Of a stretch of DNA of 47,978 nt, positions 1-9,519 are shown one piece after another. How positions within the stretch are numbered: the stretch's first letter is position 1; each line of letters begins with the position of its first letter. The notes under the pieces are model-generated. The model ran no database searches. It was not told where the DNA came from and saw only the letters and a list, made by a program, of their open reading frames with translations. The stretch is taken from NCBI GenBank assembly GCA_900313905.1, contig OMTG01000168.1, positions 1 through 47,978 on the forward strand, read 5' to 3'. A program made the position numbers and the translations under genes. Source of the DNA: an uncultured Actinomycetes bacterium. Its GTDB lineage: Bacteria > Actinomycetota > Coriobacteriia > Coriobacteriales > Atopobiaceae.

Positions 1-276
1 TGCAGCATGGGTCCGACAGGAATTCGTGGCCTTATGCTCTATGTGCCGAGCCATTTCCCAGGAAAGCCGGCTGGGCTGCGTGCATTCCAAGGCATTCAGT
101 AAGTTGCAGGCACCATCAGATAAATGAAGACGTGAGATGCGGATGAAGCGAGCGCGCCGCTGTCCTGGAGAAATGGGGCAGGCAATCCGGATCCACAGAA
201 GGCAATGACGGGCTGAAGCGATTCGGTCCGTGCATATAGCAGCTGGGAAACAAAGGAAAGGACGAGAAGAGAAACC
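1..276. other. left edge, no assignable gene
   Basis: Two plus-strand frames are open from the window edge for only 34 codons (stop at 100-102) and about 41 codons. Either could be the tail of an upstream gene, but neither tail is recognisable. No strong hairpin or canonical promoter stands out. The last 30 bases are purine rich and carry the ribosome binding site of the pilin gene. The promoter of the pilus operon should lie here or further left. Confidence 0.4.
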
Positions 277-1800
277 ATGAGGAAGACGAAAGGAATCCTA
301 GCGGGCATCATGTCTGCCATTCTGGCTATTGCCATGGCAGTGGTGCTCACACCGGCAGCAGCGCTTGCCGACACGACGACATCGCACACTATCACGATTA
401 ACGAGCCCAGTGGCCAGAAGGCAACGCATACCTACGAAGCCTACCAGGTGTTCTCTGGCACCTACGACAGCACCAGCAAGCAGCTGCAGGGCATTACTTG
501 GGGCTCCGGCGTCAACGGCGATGAGCTTCTGAACGCACTGAAGGCAGACTCCACGCTTGGCTCGGTATTCGCTGATGCCACGGATGCTCCGACGGCAGCA
601 GCCGCAATGTCAAAGCTGACCGATAGCCAGACTGCAGCAATGGCAAAGATCGTCGCCCAGCACCTGAGCAGCACGAAAGCCACTTCGGCTAGCAACAAGG
701 TCACCGTCACGGGCGATGGCTACTACTTCCTGAAGGATGTCACGGAGCAGGCCAACATTGGTTCCGACACCTACTCCAAGTACATCCTGCAGGTTGTGGG
801 CGATGAGACCATCACTCCGAAGGACACCACCACGACCTCCGAGAAGTTCGTCAAGGAGAAGAATGACTCCACGGGCGCCGAGACCGACTGGCAGAAGGTT
901 GCCGACTACGATATGGGCGACCAGGTCCCGTTCGAGCTTGTTGGCACCATCGCAAACGATTACGCCGACTACACGACCTATGAGTTCTCCTTCGTCGATA
1001 CGTACAACAAGATGCAGTTCGGCGATCCCAAGGACATCACCGTCAAGGTCGACGGCACTGCCGTTTCCCAGGACCAGCTGACCGCTGCCGGCTACAAGCT
1101 GAGCACGACGGATAAGGGCTTTACAATCAGCTTCACCGACCTCAAGCAAATCCCTGCAGTGAAGGCCGGCTCGAAGATCACGGTCGAGTACACGGCTGAG
1201 CTGCTGACTACCGCCAACATCGGCTCGATGGGCAATGTGAACACGAGCCACGTCACCTTCTCGAACGACTCCAACCAGTCTGGCCACAAGGGCACGACGC
1301 CCGATCAGACCGTCATCGTCTTTACCTACCAGACCATCGTGAACAAGGTCAACGAGCAGCAGCAGAACCTCGACGGTGCTGGCTTCACCCTGTACAAGAA
1401 GGGCGCGGACGGCACGTATACGCAGGTGGGCGACGAGCTGAAGACCGGCCACCAGTTCACGTTCAAGGGCCTCGATGCCGGCGACTACAAGCTGGTCGAG
1501 ACCTCGGTGCCTGCTGGCTACAACAAGATGGATGACATTGTGTTCTCCATCACGAGCACGCTTGACAACACCAATAAGGCACTCACGGCCCTTTCCGGCG
1601 ACGTGACGTCCGGCACGGCTACGTTCACGGCCAGCACGGCCGACGGCTCCCTGACCACCACGGTTGTGAACAAGTCTGGCTCCATGCTTCCCTCCACGGG
1701 TGGCATGGGCACGACCGCACTGTACATCTGCGGCGCCGCAATCGTTGTCGCAGCAGGCTATGGCCTCTATCGTCGTCACGCTGCACGCAACAACGCATAA
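277..1800 (+). CDS. LPXTG major pilin (SpaA-type, isopeptide-forming)
   Basis: Probable backbone subunit of a sortase-assembled pilus, secreted and then polymerised on the cell wall. Visible: an N-terminal signal peptide (basic MRKTK, hydrophobic stretch to about residue 29, cleavage near ALA-D); an isopeptide-forming fimbrial D2-type domain around 185-345; a SpaA/Cna-B-type domain around 350-465 with an E-box (LVETSVPAGY, Glu408 the likely isopeptide-assisting residue); and a sorting signal LPSTG at 471-475, a hydrophobic helix and a basic tail. No textbook YPK pilin motif is visible; Lys in the KFVKEK segment is a candidate for the intermolecular bond. ATG 277 follows a purine-rich ribosome binding site. 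First gene of a same-strand group with sortase and ancillary pilins. The backbone role is inferred from size and position beside sortase C. Confidence 0.9.
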   Translation: MRKTKGILAGIMSAILAIAMAVVLTPAAALADTTTSHTITINEPSGQKATHTYEAYQVFSGTYDSTSKQLQGITWGSGVNGDELLNALKADSTLGSVFADATDAPTAAAAMSKLTDSQTAAMAKIVAQHLSSTKATSASNKVTVTGDGYYFLKDVTEQANIGSDTYSKYILQVVGDETITPKDTTTTSEKFVKEKNDSTGAETDWQKVADYDMGDQVPFELVGTIANDYADYTTYEFSFVDTYNKMQFGDPKDITVKVDGTAVSQDQLTAAGYKLSTTDKGFTISFTDLKQIPAVKAGSKITVEYTAELLTTANIGSMGNVNTSHVTFSNDSNQSGHKGTTPDQTVIVFTYQTIVNKVNEQQQNLDGAGFTLYKKGADGTYTQVGDELKTGHQFTFKGLDAGDYKLVETSVPAGYNKMDDIVFSITSTLDNTNKALTALSGDVTSGTATFTASTADGSLTTTVVNKSGSMLPSTGGMGTTALYICGAAIVVAAGYGLYRRHAARNNA

Positions 1801-1813
1801 CAGGCTTTTCTGA

Positions 1814-1843
1814 GAGCCAGCGGCCCATCGGGGCTGCTGGCTC
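1814..1843 (+). terminator. hairpin between pilin and sortase (attenuator-like)
   Basis: GAGCCAGCGGCCC (1814-1826) pairs with GGGCTGCTGGCTC (1831-1843), 13 bp with one G-T, around a 4-base loop. No T-run follows, so it is more likely a partial terminator or an mRNA-stabilising or processing hairpin than a full stop. It sits in the only sizeable gap between pilin and sortase. Confidence 0.55.
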
Positions 1844-1871
1844 CACGATGCGTTGAGGAGGTGGCGCAGAC

Positions 1872-2747
1872 ATGGCACGGAGGGGAAGGCAGGGCACATC
1901 TCAGCCTGGTACCCAGGCTGGCAAGAAGAAGCCCAGCTATATCCCTGAGATCCTCCTTGTCTGCGCTCTCCTCATCGGCATCGGCATCATGCTCTATCCG
2001 ACCATCAGCGACTGGTGGAACGATATGCACCAGACGCAGGCCATCGCAACCTACCAGCAGGCCGTGAGCGACAACTCCGCTGAGAAGAACCAGGAGATGT
2101 GGGACGCAGCTGTCGCCTACAACAGCTCCCTTCCCCGCGACAAGGGCCGCTTCACGATGACTGATGCAGAGAAGGCAGAGTACGAGAGCCTTCTCGATGT
2201 GACCGGCACCGGCATCATGGGATACGTCGAGATTCCCAAGATCAATGTCTCGCTTCCCATCTATCACGGCACTGATGACACGATCCTCCAGATTGCGGTT
2301 GGCCACATACCGGGATCGTCTCTTCCGGTAGGTGGATTGGGCACGCATTGCGTCATCTCGGGACACCGCGGACTTCCGTCCGCGCGCCTGTTCACGGACA
2401 TTGACCAGCTGAACGAGGGCGACCTCTTCACCCTCAATGTCCTTGGACAGACGCTTACGTATCAGGTGGACCAGGTCCGGATTGTCTGGCCTGATGAGCT
2501 GGACGATCTTGCGATCGACGAGGGGCTTGATCTGTGCACACTCGTGACCTGCACGCCCTATGGGGTGAATGACCATAGGCTGCTCGTGAGGGGGCACCGC
2601 GTGGACAACGCCGCGCTTGCCGTTATCGACGGTGACGCGGTCCAGGTGAGTCCCGCTGTTACGGGGCTGGTGGTGACCGCCACCATCGTGGCCATCGGGG
2701 CTGTGGTGGTTGCGATCATCCGCCTGCGCAGGCGTATGGCGAAATGA
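1872..2747 (+). CDS. srtC: class C sortase (pilus polymerase)
   Basis: Membrane transpeptidase that joins pilin subunits through their LPXTG signals. 291 residues: basic N-terminus, a transmembrane helix around 23-42, the catalytic core, and a second C-terminal helix (about 256-285) followed by RLRRRMAK, the two-helix topology usual for class C enzymes. Catalytic residues are visible: His165 in ISGHRG, Cys227 in TLVTC, Arg240 in LLVRG. A good ribosome binding site (GAGGAGG, 1855-1861) precedes ATG 1872. It follows the major pilin after a hairpin and precedes the minor pilin, so it is the likely dedicated polymerase of this locus. No obvious lid DPW/DPY motif was identified by eye. Confidence 0.95.
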   Translation: MARRGRQGTSQPGTQAGKKKPSYIPEILLVCALLIGIGIMLYPTISDWWNDMHQTQAIATYQQAVSDNSAEKNQEMWDAAVAYNSSLPRDKGRFTMTDAEKAEYESLLDVTGTGIMGYVEIPKINVSLPIYHGTDDTILQIAVGHIPGSSLPVGGLGTHCVISGHRGLPSARLFTDIDQLNEGDLFTLNVLGQTLTYQVDQVRIVWPDELDDLAIDEGLDLCTLVTCTPYGVNDHRLLVRGHRVDNAALAVIDGDAVQVSPAVTGLVVTATIVAIGAVVVAIIRLRRRMAK

Positions 2748-2778
2748 GAAGGCTTCGATCTTCGAGGGGCTGACAGAT

Positions 2779-3771
2779 ATGCAGATGGCTAGCAAGCAGA
2801 GCCAAGAGAGAAAGGCACTGGGATATCTCCTGGTCTGTGCCTTGATGATGGCTCTTGCCCTTGTGTGGGCAAGGCCGGCTTGGGCTCTTTCAGCAAGTGC
2901 GGGGCAGCGAGTCGATGCCTCATCTGAGTGCACCATCACCTTCACCAAGTGCCCTGCCGAGGGGCAGCGTTTCACGGCCTATCTTGTCGCCACAATGGAT
3001 GCTGACGGCAGTCTCAAAGCAGTCGATGCCCTTTCCGATGCGGTGGATACGACAGGCATCGATCCCAGCAGCTTCACTGCGGGCGACATGACGGCAGAGC
3101 AGATCCGCGAGGCTGCCCTTTCCTGGCAGGGCTACATCATGAGCCGGAGCGGCTCTTTCACTTCCAAGAGCGTCTCAGTCCAGAATGGCACCTGTGTCCT
3201 CGCCGGCCTCAAGCCGGGCCTCTATCTCGTCTCTGCGGATAGCATCACGGTCGGAGGCACGACCTACATCTCGAGCCCCTATCTCATCTCGCTTCCGGCA
3301 CTGAACGACGAGGGGACCTACATCTACCAGCGCGAGGTGGAAGCGACCAAGATCTCGAAGACCCAGAGCCCGAAGTATCGCAATGTCGTGCAGAAGCTCT
3401 GGAAGGGCACGGGAACGCGTCCGGATTCGGTCCATGTGAAGATCTATAACGCCAGCGAGCTCTTTGCCGAGGTCGACCTCAACGCCAGCAACAACTGGAC
3501 CTACGAATGGGAAGGCCAGGGCGACTGGTCGGTCGCGGAGGATACGGTTTCGGGCTACAAGGCTTCCGTCAAGAGCTCTGCCTCTGAGCAGGATGAGACC
3601 ACGACGACCACCTTCAAGATCACGAACACGGCTCCGACGACCACCAAGAAGACGGGCATTGCCGACATGAGCGATACCAACTGGCAGCCGACTGCCCTGA
3701 TCCTTCTGGGGATAGGCGTCGTCTGCGTTGCGGTGGCGCTCATCCAGATCCGTGGCAGGAAGGACAAGTAG
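2779..3771 (+). CDS. minor/basal pilin-like protein with Cna-B domain, no LPXTG
   Basis: Predicted surface protein of about 330 residues: signal peptide or anchor (hydrophobic stretch ending WARPAWA), an N-terminal fimbrial domain to about 190, a Cna-B-type domain about 195-293 (VVQKLW, then RPDSVHVKIY, then NNWTYEW), and a terminal hydrophobic helix with tail RGRKDK. The expected LPXTG is replaced by a degenerate TKKTGIAD segment, so sortase anchoring is uncertain and it may simply stay membrane-anchored. I chose ATG 2779 because GAGGGG lies 9 bases upstream; the frame stays open further left into the sortase gene (to 2710) but has no good ribosome site there. Lies between the two sortase-like genes. 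Confidence 0.8.
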   Translation: MQMASKQSQERKALGYLLVCALMMALALVWARPAWALSASAGQRVDASSECTITFTKCPAEGQRFTAYLVATMDADGSLKAVDALSDAVDTTGIDPSSFTAGDMTAEQIREAALSWQGYIMSRSGSFTSKSVSVQNGTCVLAGLKPGLYLVSADSITVGGTTYISSPYLISLPALNDEGTYIYQREVEATKISKTQSPKYRNVVQKLWKGTGTRPDSVHVKIYNASELFAEVDLNASNNWTYEWEGQGDWSVAEDTVSGYKASVKSSASEQDETTTTTFKITNTAPTTTKKTGIADMSDTNWQPTALILLGIGVVCVAVALIQIRGRKDK

Positions 3772-3773
3772 CC

Positions 3774-4463
3774 ATGCTGGTCCCCTGTCCTGACAGAGTC
3801 GATGCCGCAGGTGCGGGTGCAGGCACCAGAGCTGAGGTTCCGGTGCAGGTGCAGCATGCTGCCGAGCGGAAGGGCGCCAAGGACGAACGCCACAGCAGGC
3901 GTCTCCTGCATGCAGGCATTGCATTCCTTGCAGCTGCCGCTCTCGTGGCTGGTGCAGGGCTTGCCCATCTGGAAGCGAGGAAGGGCGAGAGCGCACGCCT
4001 GTGCGCCGATATCCTCTCCACGCTCGATGCGACAGCGCTGGCAGGCGATGGGGAGACGGAGGATGCAGGCGCTTTCGATACGGCTGCGCTTCCTGTTCTC
4101 CAGACAGAAGGCGTGGATGTGGCCGGACAGCTCGAGGTGCAGGGGATTGGCATGAGGATTCCGGTGGCGGCTGAGGGAGCAGATTCCTCCCTGGTTCCCA
4201 CCATCGTGGAGGCCCGGGAAGGCGAGCTTGCCATCTGCGGGCGCGCCTACGAGCAAGGAGAAGGAACGGCGCTCTCCAGCATCACAGAGGTCCCCATGGG
4301 GAGCGATGTGGTGTTCAGGCAGACAGATGGCACGACTACGACATACAAGGCGGTGGCAGCAGGAGTGACGGACAAGGAGTTCAACGACAATTTCGATCTT
4401 CTGCTCTACAGCCAGGATGCATTTGGACAGAAGAGCTGGATGGGCTGCATGAAGGCCTCCTGA
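3774..4463 (+). CDS. sortase-fold membrane protein, catalytic residues apparently lost
   Basis: 229 residues, start 2 bases after the previous stop, ribosome site AGGAAGGA. An unusually long Ala/Arg-rich N-terminus is followed by a transmembrane helix (about 45-64) and a region that lines up by eye with sortases: VAGQLEVQGIGMRIPV resembles the usual entry strand, AICGRAYEQG lies where ISGH should be (Arg157 for His), and LLLYSQDAFG lies where TLxTC should be (Gln214 for Cys). The end, SWMGCMKAS, has no catalytic Arg. Cys225 is close to the end but is not in a TLxTC context. Best read as a non-catalytic sortase relative (scaffold, chaperone or regulator of assembly) within the pilus operon. 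The fold assignment is inference; the missing residues are plain in the sequence if the alignment holds. Confidence 0.6.
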   Translation: MLVPCPDRVDAAGAGAGTRAEVPVQVQHAAERKGAKDERHSRRLLHAGIAFLAAAALVAGAGLAHLEARKGESARLCADILSTLDATALAGDGETEDAGAFDTAALPVLQTEGVDVAGQLEVQGIGMRIPVAAEGADSSLVPTIVEAREGELAICGRAYEQGEGTALSSITEVPMGSDVVFRQTDGTTTTYKAVAAGVTDKEFNDNFDLLLYSQDAFGQKSWMGCMKAS

Positions 4464-4520
4464 CAGGGTGGAAGCGCAGGAGCATTTCAAGGCAGGTCAG
4501 CGATTGCTAGGTGAATGGAT

Positions 4521-7500
4521 ATGAGCAAGTTTTCCGACAGAGTGCGTCAGATGCTCAAGGACAACCATAGATGGAATGTCCAGCGCGGCTGGGTGGCTGC
4601 GGGAGCATTGGTCCTTGTGGTGGCCGTCTGCGCGATGCTGACGGGCCGTGCCACAGCATTGGTGGGGCAGGATGCCCTGAAGAATGCCCTGACCGATAAC
4701 AGCAAGCTCTATTGGGAAAGCCCCAATGCCGGCGAGACTGGCTGGACGGCCGTCGACGAGAATACGCCAGTTGCTGGCGACTCCGCGCTCAGGCTGCGCC
4801 TTGCCTTCAAGCTGTCTTCAAACCAGCTCGATGATACGAAGGCCCTCTCGTACAAGCTCCCTGAGAGCCTCACGCTCCCTGACAGCGCGGACGGCAAGAC
4901 CATCGCCGTATACGATGGCGCTAATGCCGCCACGGCAGACGAGACAGGGGACACCCAGATCGGCTCTGCCACCATCAAGAACAATGTCCTTACTCTGACG
5001 CTCGATGCCACTGGATCGGAGTCTGCCAAGAGCGGGACTGCTGGCACCTCGACGGAAAAGTCTTCCGACGCGGCTGGCTCTGCATCCAAGGCAGCCGAAA
5101 TCTCCGGCTTCGTGGATCTCGACTTCACGTTCGATGAGCTGAAGCTGGACGACGACGGAACTGCCGCACTCAGGCTCAGCAGCAGCCGTGTGCTGCATGT
5201 GACGGAGGCGGCTGCCGAGACCAAGGCGGTGACGGCCAATGCAACCTCCGATGAGGAGGGCGCATCTTCGGCGGCATCAGAGAATGATGAGACAGAAGCC
5301 GCAATCAGCGCAAGCACAGAGGCTGCAGCAAAAGCCGCTCCGGCTGCGATGCTCGCTTCATCGGATTCCACGGCGTCAGATACCAGCTCATCTAATTCCT
5401 CGTCGTCCAGCTCTACGCACGCTGGCACGGATTTCACGCAGTATCTGACCTCGAATGCGGGGGTTCAGAAGCTTGTCGATGGCAAATGGACGAACGTGAC
5501 GGAGGTCACCGAGGGCGACACGGTCCGCGTGAATCTTGCCTATACGCTGCCCGCGAACACGCTGAACAGCACAACCGAAACCGGCAGGACCATCTACTGC
5601 CAGCTGCCGACGGGCATCACGCCCAACGAAGCGGCTTCCGGTCGCGTGACGAACACAAAGGGCGAAGAAGTAGGCTCCTACACCATCACCACCGACGGCT
5701 TGGCCACCATCGTCTTCGACCAGAGCGCAGTCGAATCGGAATCGGGAGCCATCGAGGGCACGCTGTCCTTCTCTGGCACCGTCTCAAAGCTTTCGAGCGA
5801 CGATAGCGGCACCTACAACCTTGGCGGCGCCTCGACCACCATCACCATCAAGAAGAAGACGACCACGGAGACTACTGACCTCAAGGTCGAGAAGTCCGCG
5901 CCCACGGTCAGCGATGACAAGACCACGGCCTCGTATACCGTGAATCTGTCGTCGGAAAAGGGTACGGGCGGCGAAAACGTGTACTTCTCCGACACCCTGA
6001 CCGGCACCAATGCCACACCTGACTTCGACGCCGATTCCATCACTGTCGTGAAGGTGGATGCTTCGGGAAACAGATCGACTGTCACAGGCTTCGAGAAGAA
6101 GTGGCAGAAGGGTAGCGCAAGCAATAAGTACCGCTTCGACACCACCCTCCCGGCCCTGGCAGCGAGCGAGCATTACGAGATTACCTACAATGTGAACATC
6201 AACGCAGACGCAACCGCCAGTTCCGTGAATGTCTCAAATACCGCAGATGGCCGCACCGACCACACGAATCGCGTGTGGGACACGAAGAGCTTCGGGTGGG
6301 GCACCTCGGTTGCGAAGTCGGGCTGGTACAACAAGGAAAACAACACCATCCATTGGGACATCCGTGTCGATCCTCACGGCGGCAGCATCGTAGGCCAGAA
6401 GGTATCCGACGTCCTGCCCGATGGCCTCAAGCTGGCTGGCAGCTATTACGTTAAGGGCGATGATGGCACGATGCTGATCAATGCGAATGGCTGCAACGGG
6501 GCTGCCGGCGATTCCAGCATCAACTTCACCTTCCCCTCGACGATGGATACCGGAACTGTGCTGACCAATCCCCAGAAGCAGCAGGCATACACCATCTCGT
6601 TCGACACGACGGCTCCCGCCGACAACAAAACGGTGACCAACTCCGCAACGGGCACGGACACCTCCGGAAAGACCTCCACCGGTCAGACCGGCGTTTATGT
6701 CGAGCACCGCACCTATGATGTGAGCAAGGCATACGTCAGTGACGAGGCCTCGCCTTCAAAGGACAAGGACCGTCGCCTGAGCTGGACGTCTACCATCACG
6801 CTGCCGGATACGAATCTGGCGAATTTCGAATACACGGACACTATCGAGAACGCCACGGATGGAAACGGAACCGACCTGGGTGCAGACAGCCATTATGCCG
6901 CGGCTGGTGAGCTCGAGAAGTATCTCGCCACCGATCAGCATCTGGTAATCAACTTGAGCGATGGTTCGCAGTACGTCTATCGCGGCTACACCGCCACGAA
7001 GGACCATGTCATCAAGAACGGCGCCGAGGCTGCAACCGACGACGTGGATATCAAGGTGACGTACTACGATGCCAACGGCAATGAGGTCACGCCGAGCGAC
7101 GCGAACTACTCCACGCACATCAAGAGCTTCAAGGTCTCGGTGACCGTGGCCAGCGGCGTCGAGGTCGTCGCGAAGAACATGGTGCTCAGCGGCTACCAGA
7201 CTTATCTCAATAGTTCGGCGGGCACAAGCGGCGATACGTGGACGGCCAAGAACAAGGGCGAGATCAACGGGAAAACGTCCGAAGCCGCGCACGCATATCC
7301 CATTCCGAAGATGTTCGACAAATCCGTCCGCGTGAAGGACGGCAACGCACCCGACGCGTTCTCGAGCGGCAGCGCGAGCATCACATTGGATTCGCTGAAG
7401 AACCAGCTGGAGTATCGTCTGCTGCTGTTCACGGACGCGAGCACGGGTAGCACCATCCAGGTCACGGACACCCCGCCCGCCGGCATGGAGATCGTGGACG

Positions 7501-9467
7501 GCTCGGTGTATGCGCGCTTCTACGTGAACTCGTACGACGAGCACCAGACGAACTACGACGACGGGACGACGTTCGTAGATGGTGCGAACAGCACGACAGG
7601 CGCGAACCCGACGTACACGGCCACGAAGAACAGCGACGGCACCACGACTGTGGTGTTCACCATCTCGAATTATAAATATAGGAGTGGATACCCGCAGATC
7701 GCCCTGCACTACAAGACGACCGTCGGCAGCGACAGCTATTGGAACAACCTGTCGAATCTGAACAAGACCTACGAGAATACGGCTTCGTGGAACGGCAATA
7801 CGGACTCGAACAAGACCAACGTCACCCGCGAGATCAAGAACGTGGAGAAGTCGGGCGAGCAGCTTGAGGACAGCAGCGGCAACCCCCAGAACGTTATGCG
7901 CTACTACGTGGATATCAATCCCGCGGCCAAGGACCTTGACGGCTCATCGGACGTGCTCACGCTCACCGACACCTTCAGTGACATGAGCAAATATTCCCCC
8001 GAGCTGTTGATGGAGACGGTGCATCTGTACGCCTACGACGCGAGCGCCGAGCACCACAAGGGCGCCGAGATCGACTCCAGCCGCTACACGTTGACGTACG
8101 ACTCGTCGACCGCAACCATCACGGTGAAGATTCCGGACAAGCTGGCGTGCGTGCTGCAGTACGACTATCGCATTGACGAGAACACGCTTGCGTCGAGCAA
8201 TTCCGTGACCAACACCGCGAAACTGAGCGGCAACTGGTCCACGTCGAATTCCACGCAGCTGAAGGAGGTCAAGTCGCACGCCACGGCCACGCACCGCAGC
8301 ATCAAGCTGTACAAGGTGGATGCCGACAACTACCGTAAGCTTCTCCCAGACGCCGTATTCAAGCTAGAGAGGTGGGACAGCTCGAGCAGCGCCTGGACGA
8401 CCGTGAACAGCTCGGAGGAAACCGGAAGCGATGGCATCCTGACATGGGACCTGATAGGCACCACGTCCAATCCGGCGGAAATCAGCGTGAACACGCTCTA
8501 TCGTCTGACAGAGACCAAGGCTCCCGAAGGCTACGCGCTAGATGGAACGCCACACTACTTCATCTGCCGTGACGACGGTGCGAGCAACGATACCGCCTGG
8601 GCCGCTGCCGGCGGTTCCAGCGCTACGGGAACGCAATCGGGCACCACGGTCCAGCAGTCCGATACGACGTTCTTCAACTATTCGGGTGGAGCGTTCTACG
8701 TGCCGAACAAGTACACGCGCCTGACAGTCACCAAGAAGTGGGCTAACGCGGACGGCACAAACATGGATGCGCCGTCGGGCGCCAGCGTGAAGGTGCAGCT
8801 CTATCAGAGCAAGCAGGAGGCCGACCCGGACGATACGTGCGCCGTGACGATCACGTATAAGGGCAACGAGTCCAATCCGGGTTGGAAGCCTGGCGGCACC
8901 ATCACGCAGAACGTCAAGCGCGGGACGTCGCTGAAGTTCACCGTCTCCAACTGGCATATTAAATACGATGTCACCATCGGTGGCGAAAAATCGTCCTACG
9001 AGAACAGCACCGTTGAAAGCCGCCAGATTAGCGTGTCATCGTCTGCGACGCAGGGTTCGACGCTTGACATCCTCGTGCAGGAAACGGATGCAGCGAACGC
9101 CCCCGCTGTGACATTGGATGAGTACACTGCCCCCAACACCATCTTGACGGGTGGGACGGCATACGGCGACCCGGTGACGCTGCAGGATGGCGCCTGGTCG
9201 CACAGCTGGGACAACCTTCCCACCACCGATGCGGACGGCAACCAGCTGCGCTACACCGTGAAGGAGGAGGGGGTTTCCGGGTACGTCGCGTCGTACACGA
9301 ACAACGAGGGCACCCAGACTGGCAACATCACGGTGACCAATACGGAGCAAGGCTACGAGCTGCCCGAAACGGGCGGCGCAGGATCTAGTGGCATCGTCGC
9401 CGCTGGTGCTGCGATAGCGGCAGGGGCTGCTGCAGCATTGGCATGGCGGAAGAGGCGCCGGGCATAG
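4521..9467 (+). CDS. giant LPETG pilus-tip adhesin / surface protein
   Basis: About 1648 residues. N-terminal basic region and signal helix (about 25-45), a first globular module, a Ser/Ala/Thr-rich low-complexity linker (about 235-310), then a long series of immunoglobulin-like isopeptide-type modules with recurring D-T-hydrophobic segments (for example FSDTLTG, LTDTFSD). Towards the end comes a SpaA-type module with E-box LTETKAPEGY (Glu1331), a Cna-B module (TVTKKW ... YTVKEEGVSGY), and the sorting signal LPETG (1614-1618), helix and tail RKRRRA. Very likely the adhesive tip subunit attached by the neighbouring sortase. AGGTGA at 4509-4514 gives the best spacing to ATG 4521; ATG 4515 is the in-frame alternative. 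Ligand unknown. Confidence 0.88.
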   Translation: MSKFSDRVRQMLKDNHRWNVQRGWVAAGALVLVVAVCAMLTGRATALVGQDALKNALTDNSKLYWESPNAGETGWTAVDENTPVAGDSALRLRLAFKLSSNQLDDTKALSYKLPESLTLPDSADGKTIAVYDGANAATADETGDTQIGSATIKNNVLTLTLDATGSESAKSGTAGTSTEKSSDAAGSASKAAEISGFVDLDFTFDELKLDDDGTAALRLSSSRVLHVTEAAAETKAVTANATSDEEGASSAASENDETEAAISASTEAAAKAAPAAMLASSDSTASDTSSSNSSSSSSTHAGTDFTQYLTSNAGVQKLVDGKWTNVTEVTEGDTVRVNLAYTLPANTLNSTTETGRTIYCQLPTGITPNEAASGRVTNTKGEEVGSYTITTDGLATIVFDQSAVESESGAIEGTLSFSGTVSKLSSDDSGTYNLGGASTTITIKKKTTTETTDLKVEKSAPTVSDDKTTASYTVNLSSEKGTGGENVYFSDTLTGTNATPDFDADSITVVKVDASGNRSTVTGFEKKWQKGSASNKYRFDTTLPALAASEHYEITYNVNINADATASSVNVSNTADGRTDHTNRVWDTKSFGWGTSVAKSGWYNKENNTIHWDIRVDPHGGSIVGQKVSDVLPDGLKLAGSYYVKGDDGTMLINANGCNGAAGDSSINFTFPSTMDTGTVLTNPQKQQAYTISFDTTAPADNKTVTNSATGTDTSGKTSTGQTGVYVEHRTYDVSKAYVSDEASPSKDKDRRLSWTSTITLPDTNLANFEYTDTIENATDGNGTDLGADSHYAAAGELEKYLATDQHLVINLSDGSQYVYRGYTATKDHVIKNGAEAATDDVDIKVTYYDANGNEVTPSDANYSTHIKSFKVSVTVASGVEVVAKNMVLSGYQTYLNSSAGTSGDTWTAKNKGEINGKTSEAAHAYPIPKMFDKSVRVKDGNAPDAFSSGSASITLDSLKNQLEYRLLLFTDASTGSTIQVTDTPPAGMEIVDGSVYARFYVNSYDEHQTNYDDGTTFVDGANSTTGANPTYTATKNSDGTTTVVFTISNYKYRSGYPQIALHYKTTVGSDSYWNNLSNLNKTYENTASWNGNTDSNKTNVTREIKNVEKSGEQLEDSSGNPQNVMRYYVDINPAAKDLDGSSDVLTLTDTFSDMSKYSPELLMETVHLYAYDASAEHHKGAEIDSSRYTLTYDSSTATITVKIPDKLACVLQYDYRIDENTLASSNSVTNTAKLSGNWSTSNSTQLKEVKSHATATHRSIKLYKVDADNYRKLLPDAVFKLERWDSSSSAWTTVNSSEETGSDGILTWDLIGTTSNPAEISVNTLYRLTETKAPEGYALDGTPHYFICRDDGASNDTAWAAAGGSSATGTQSGTTVQQSDTTFFNYSGGAFYVPNKYTRLTVTKKWANADGTNMDAPSGASVKVQLYQSKQEADPDDTCAVTITYKGNESNPGWKPGGTITQNVKRGTSLKFTVSNWHIKYDVTIGGEKSSYENSTVESRQISVSSSATQGSTLDILVQETDAANAPAVTLDEYTAPNTILTGGTAYGDPVTLQDGAWSHSWDNLPTTDADGNQLRYTVKEEGVSGYVASYTNNEGTQTGNITVTNTEQGYELPETGGAGSSGIVAAGAAIAAGAAAALAWRKRRRA

Positions 9468-9519
9468 TTGCTGGGCATGATGAGGGATATGACGAAATAG
9501 CTGCAGGGGAGGTGCATGA

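Noticed and set aside
610-1899. A 429-codon minus-strand frame opposite the major pilin
   Set aside because: Antisense shadow of a clear pilin gene; long antisense frames are common in GC-rich DNA, as also opposite glgP and the amylase-MalQ gene.
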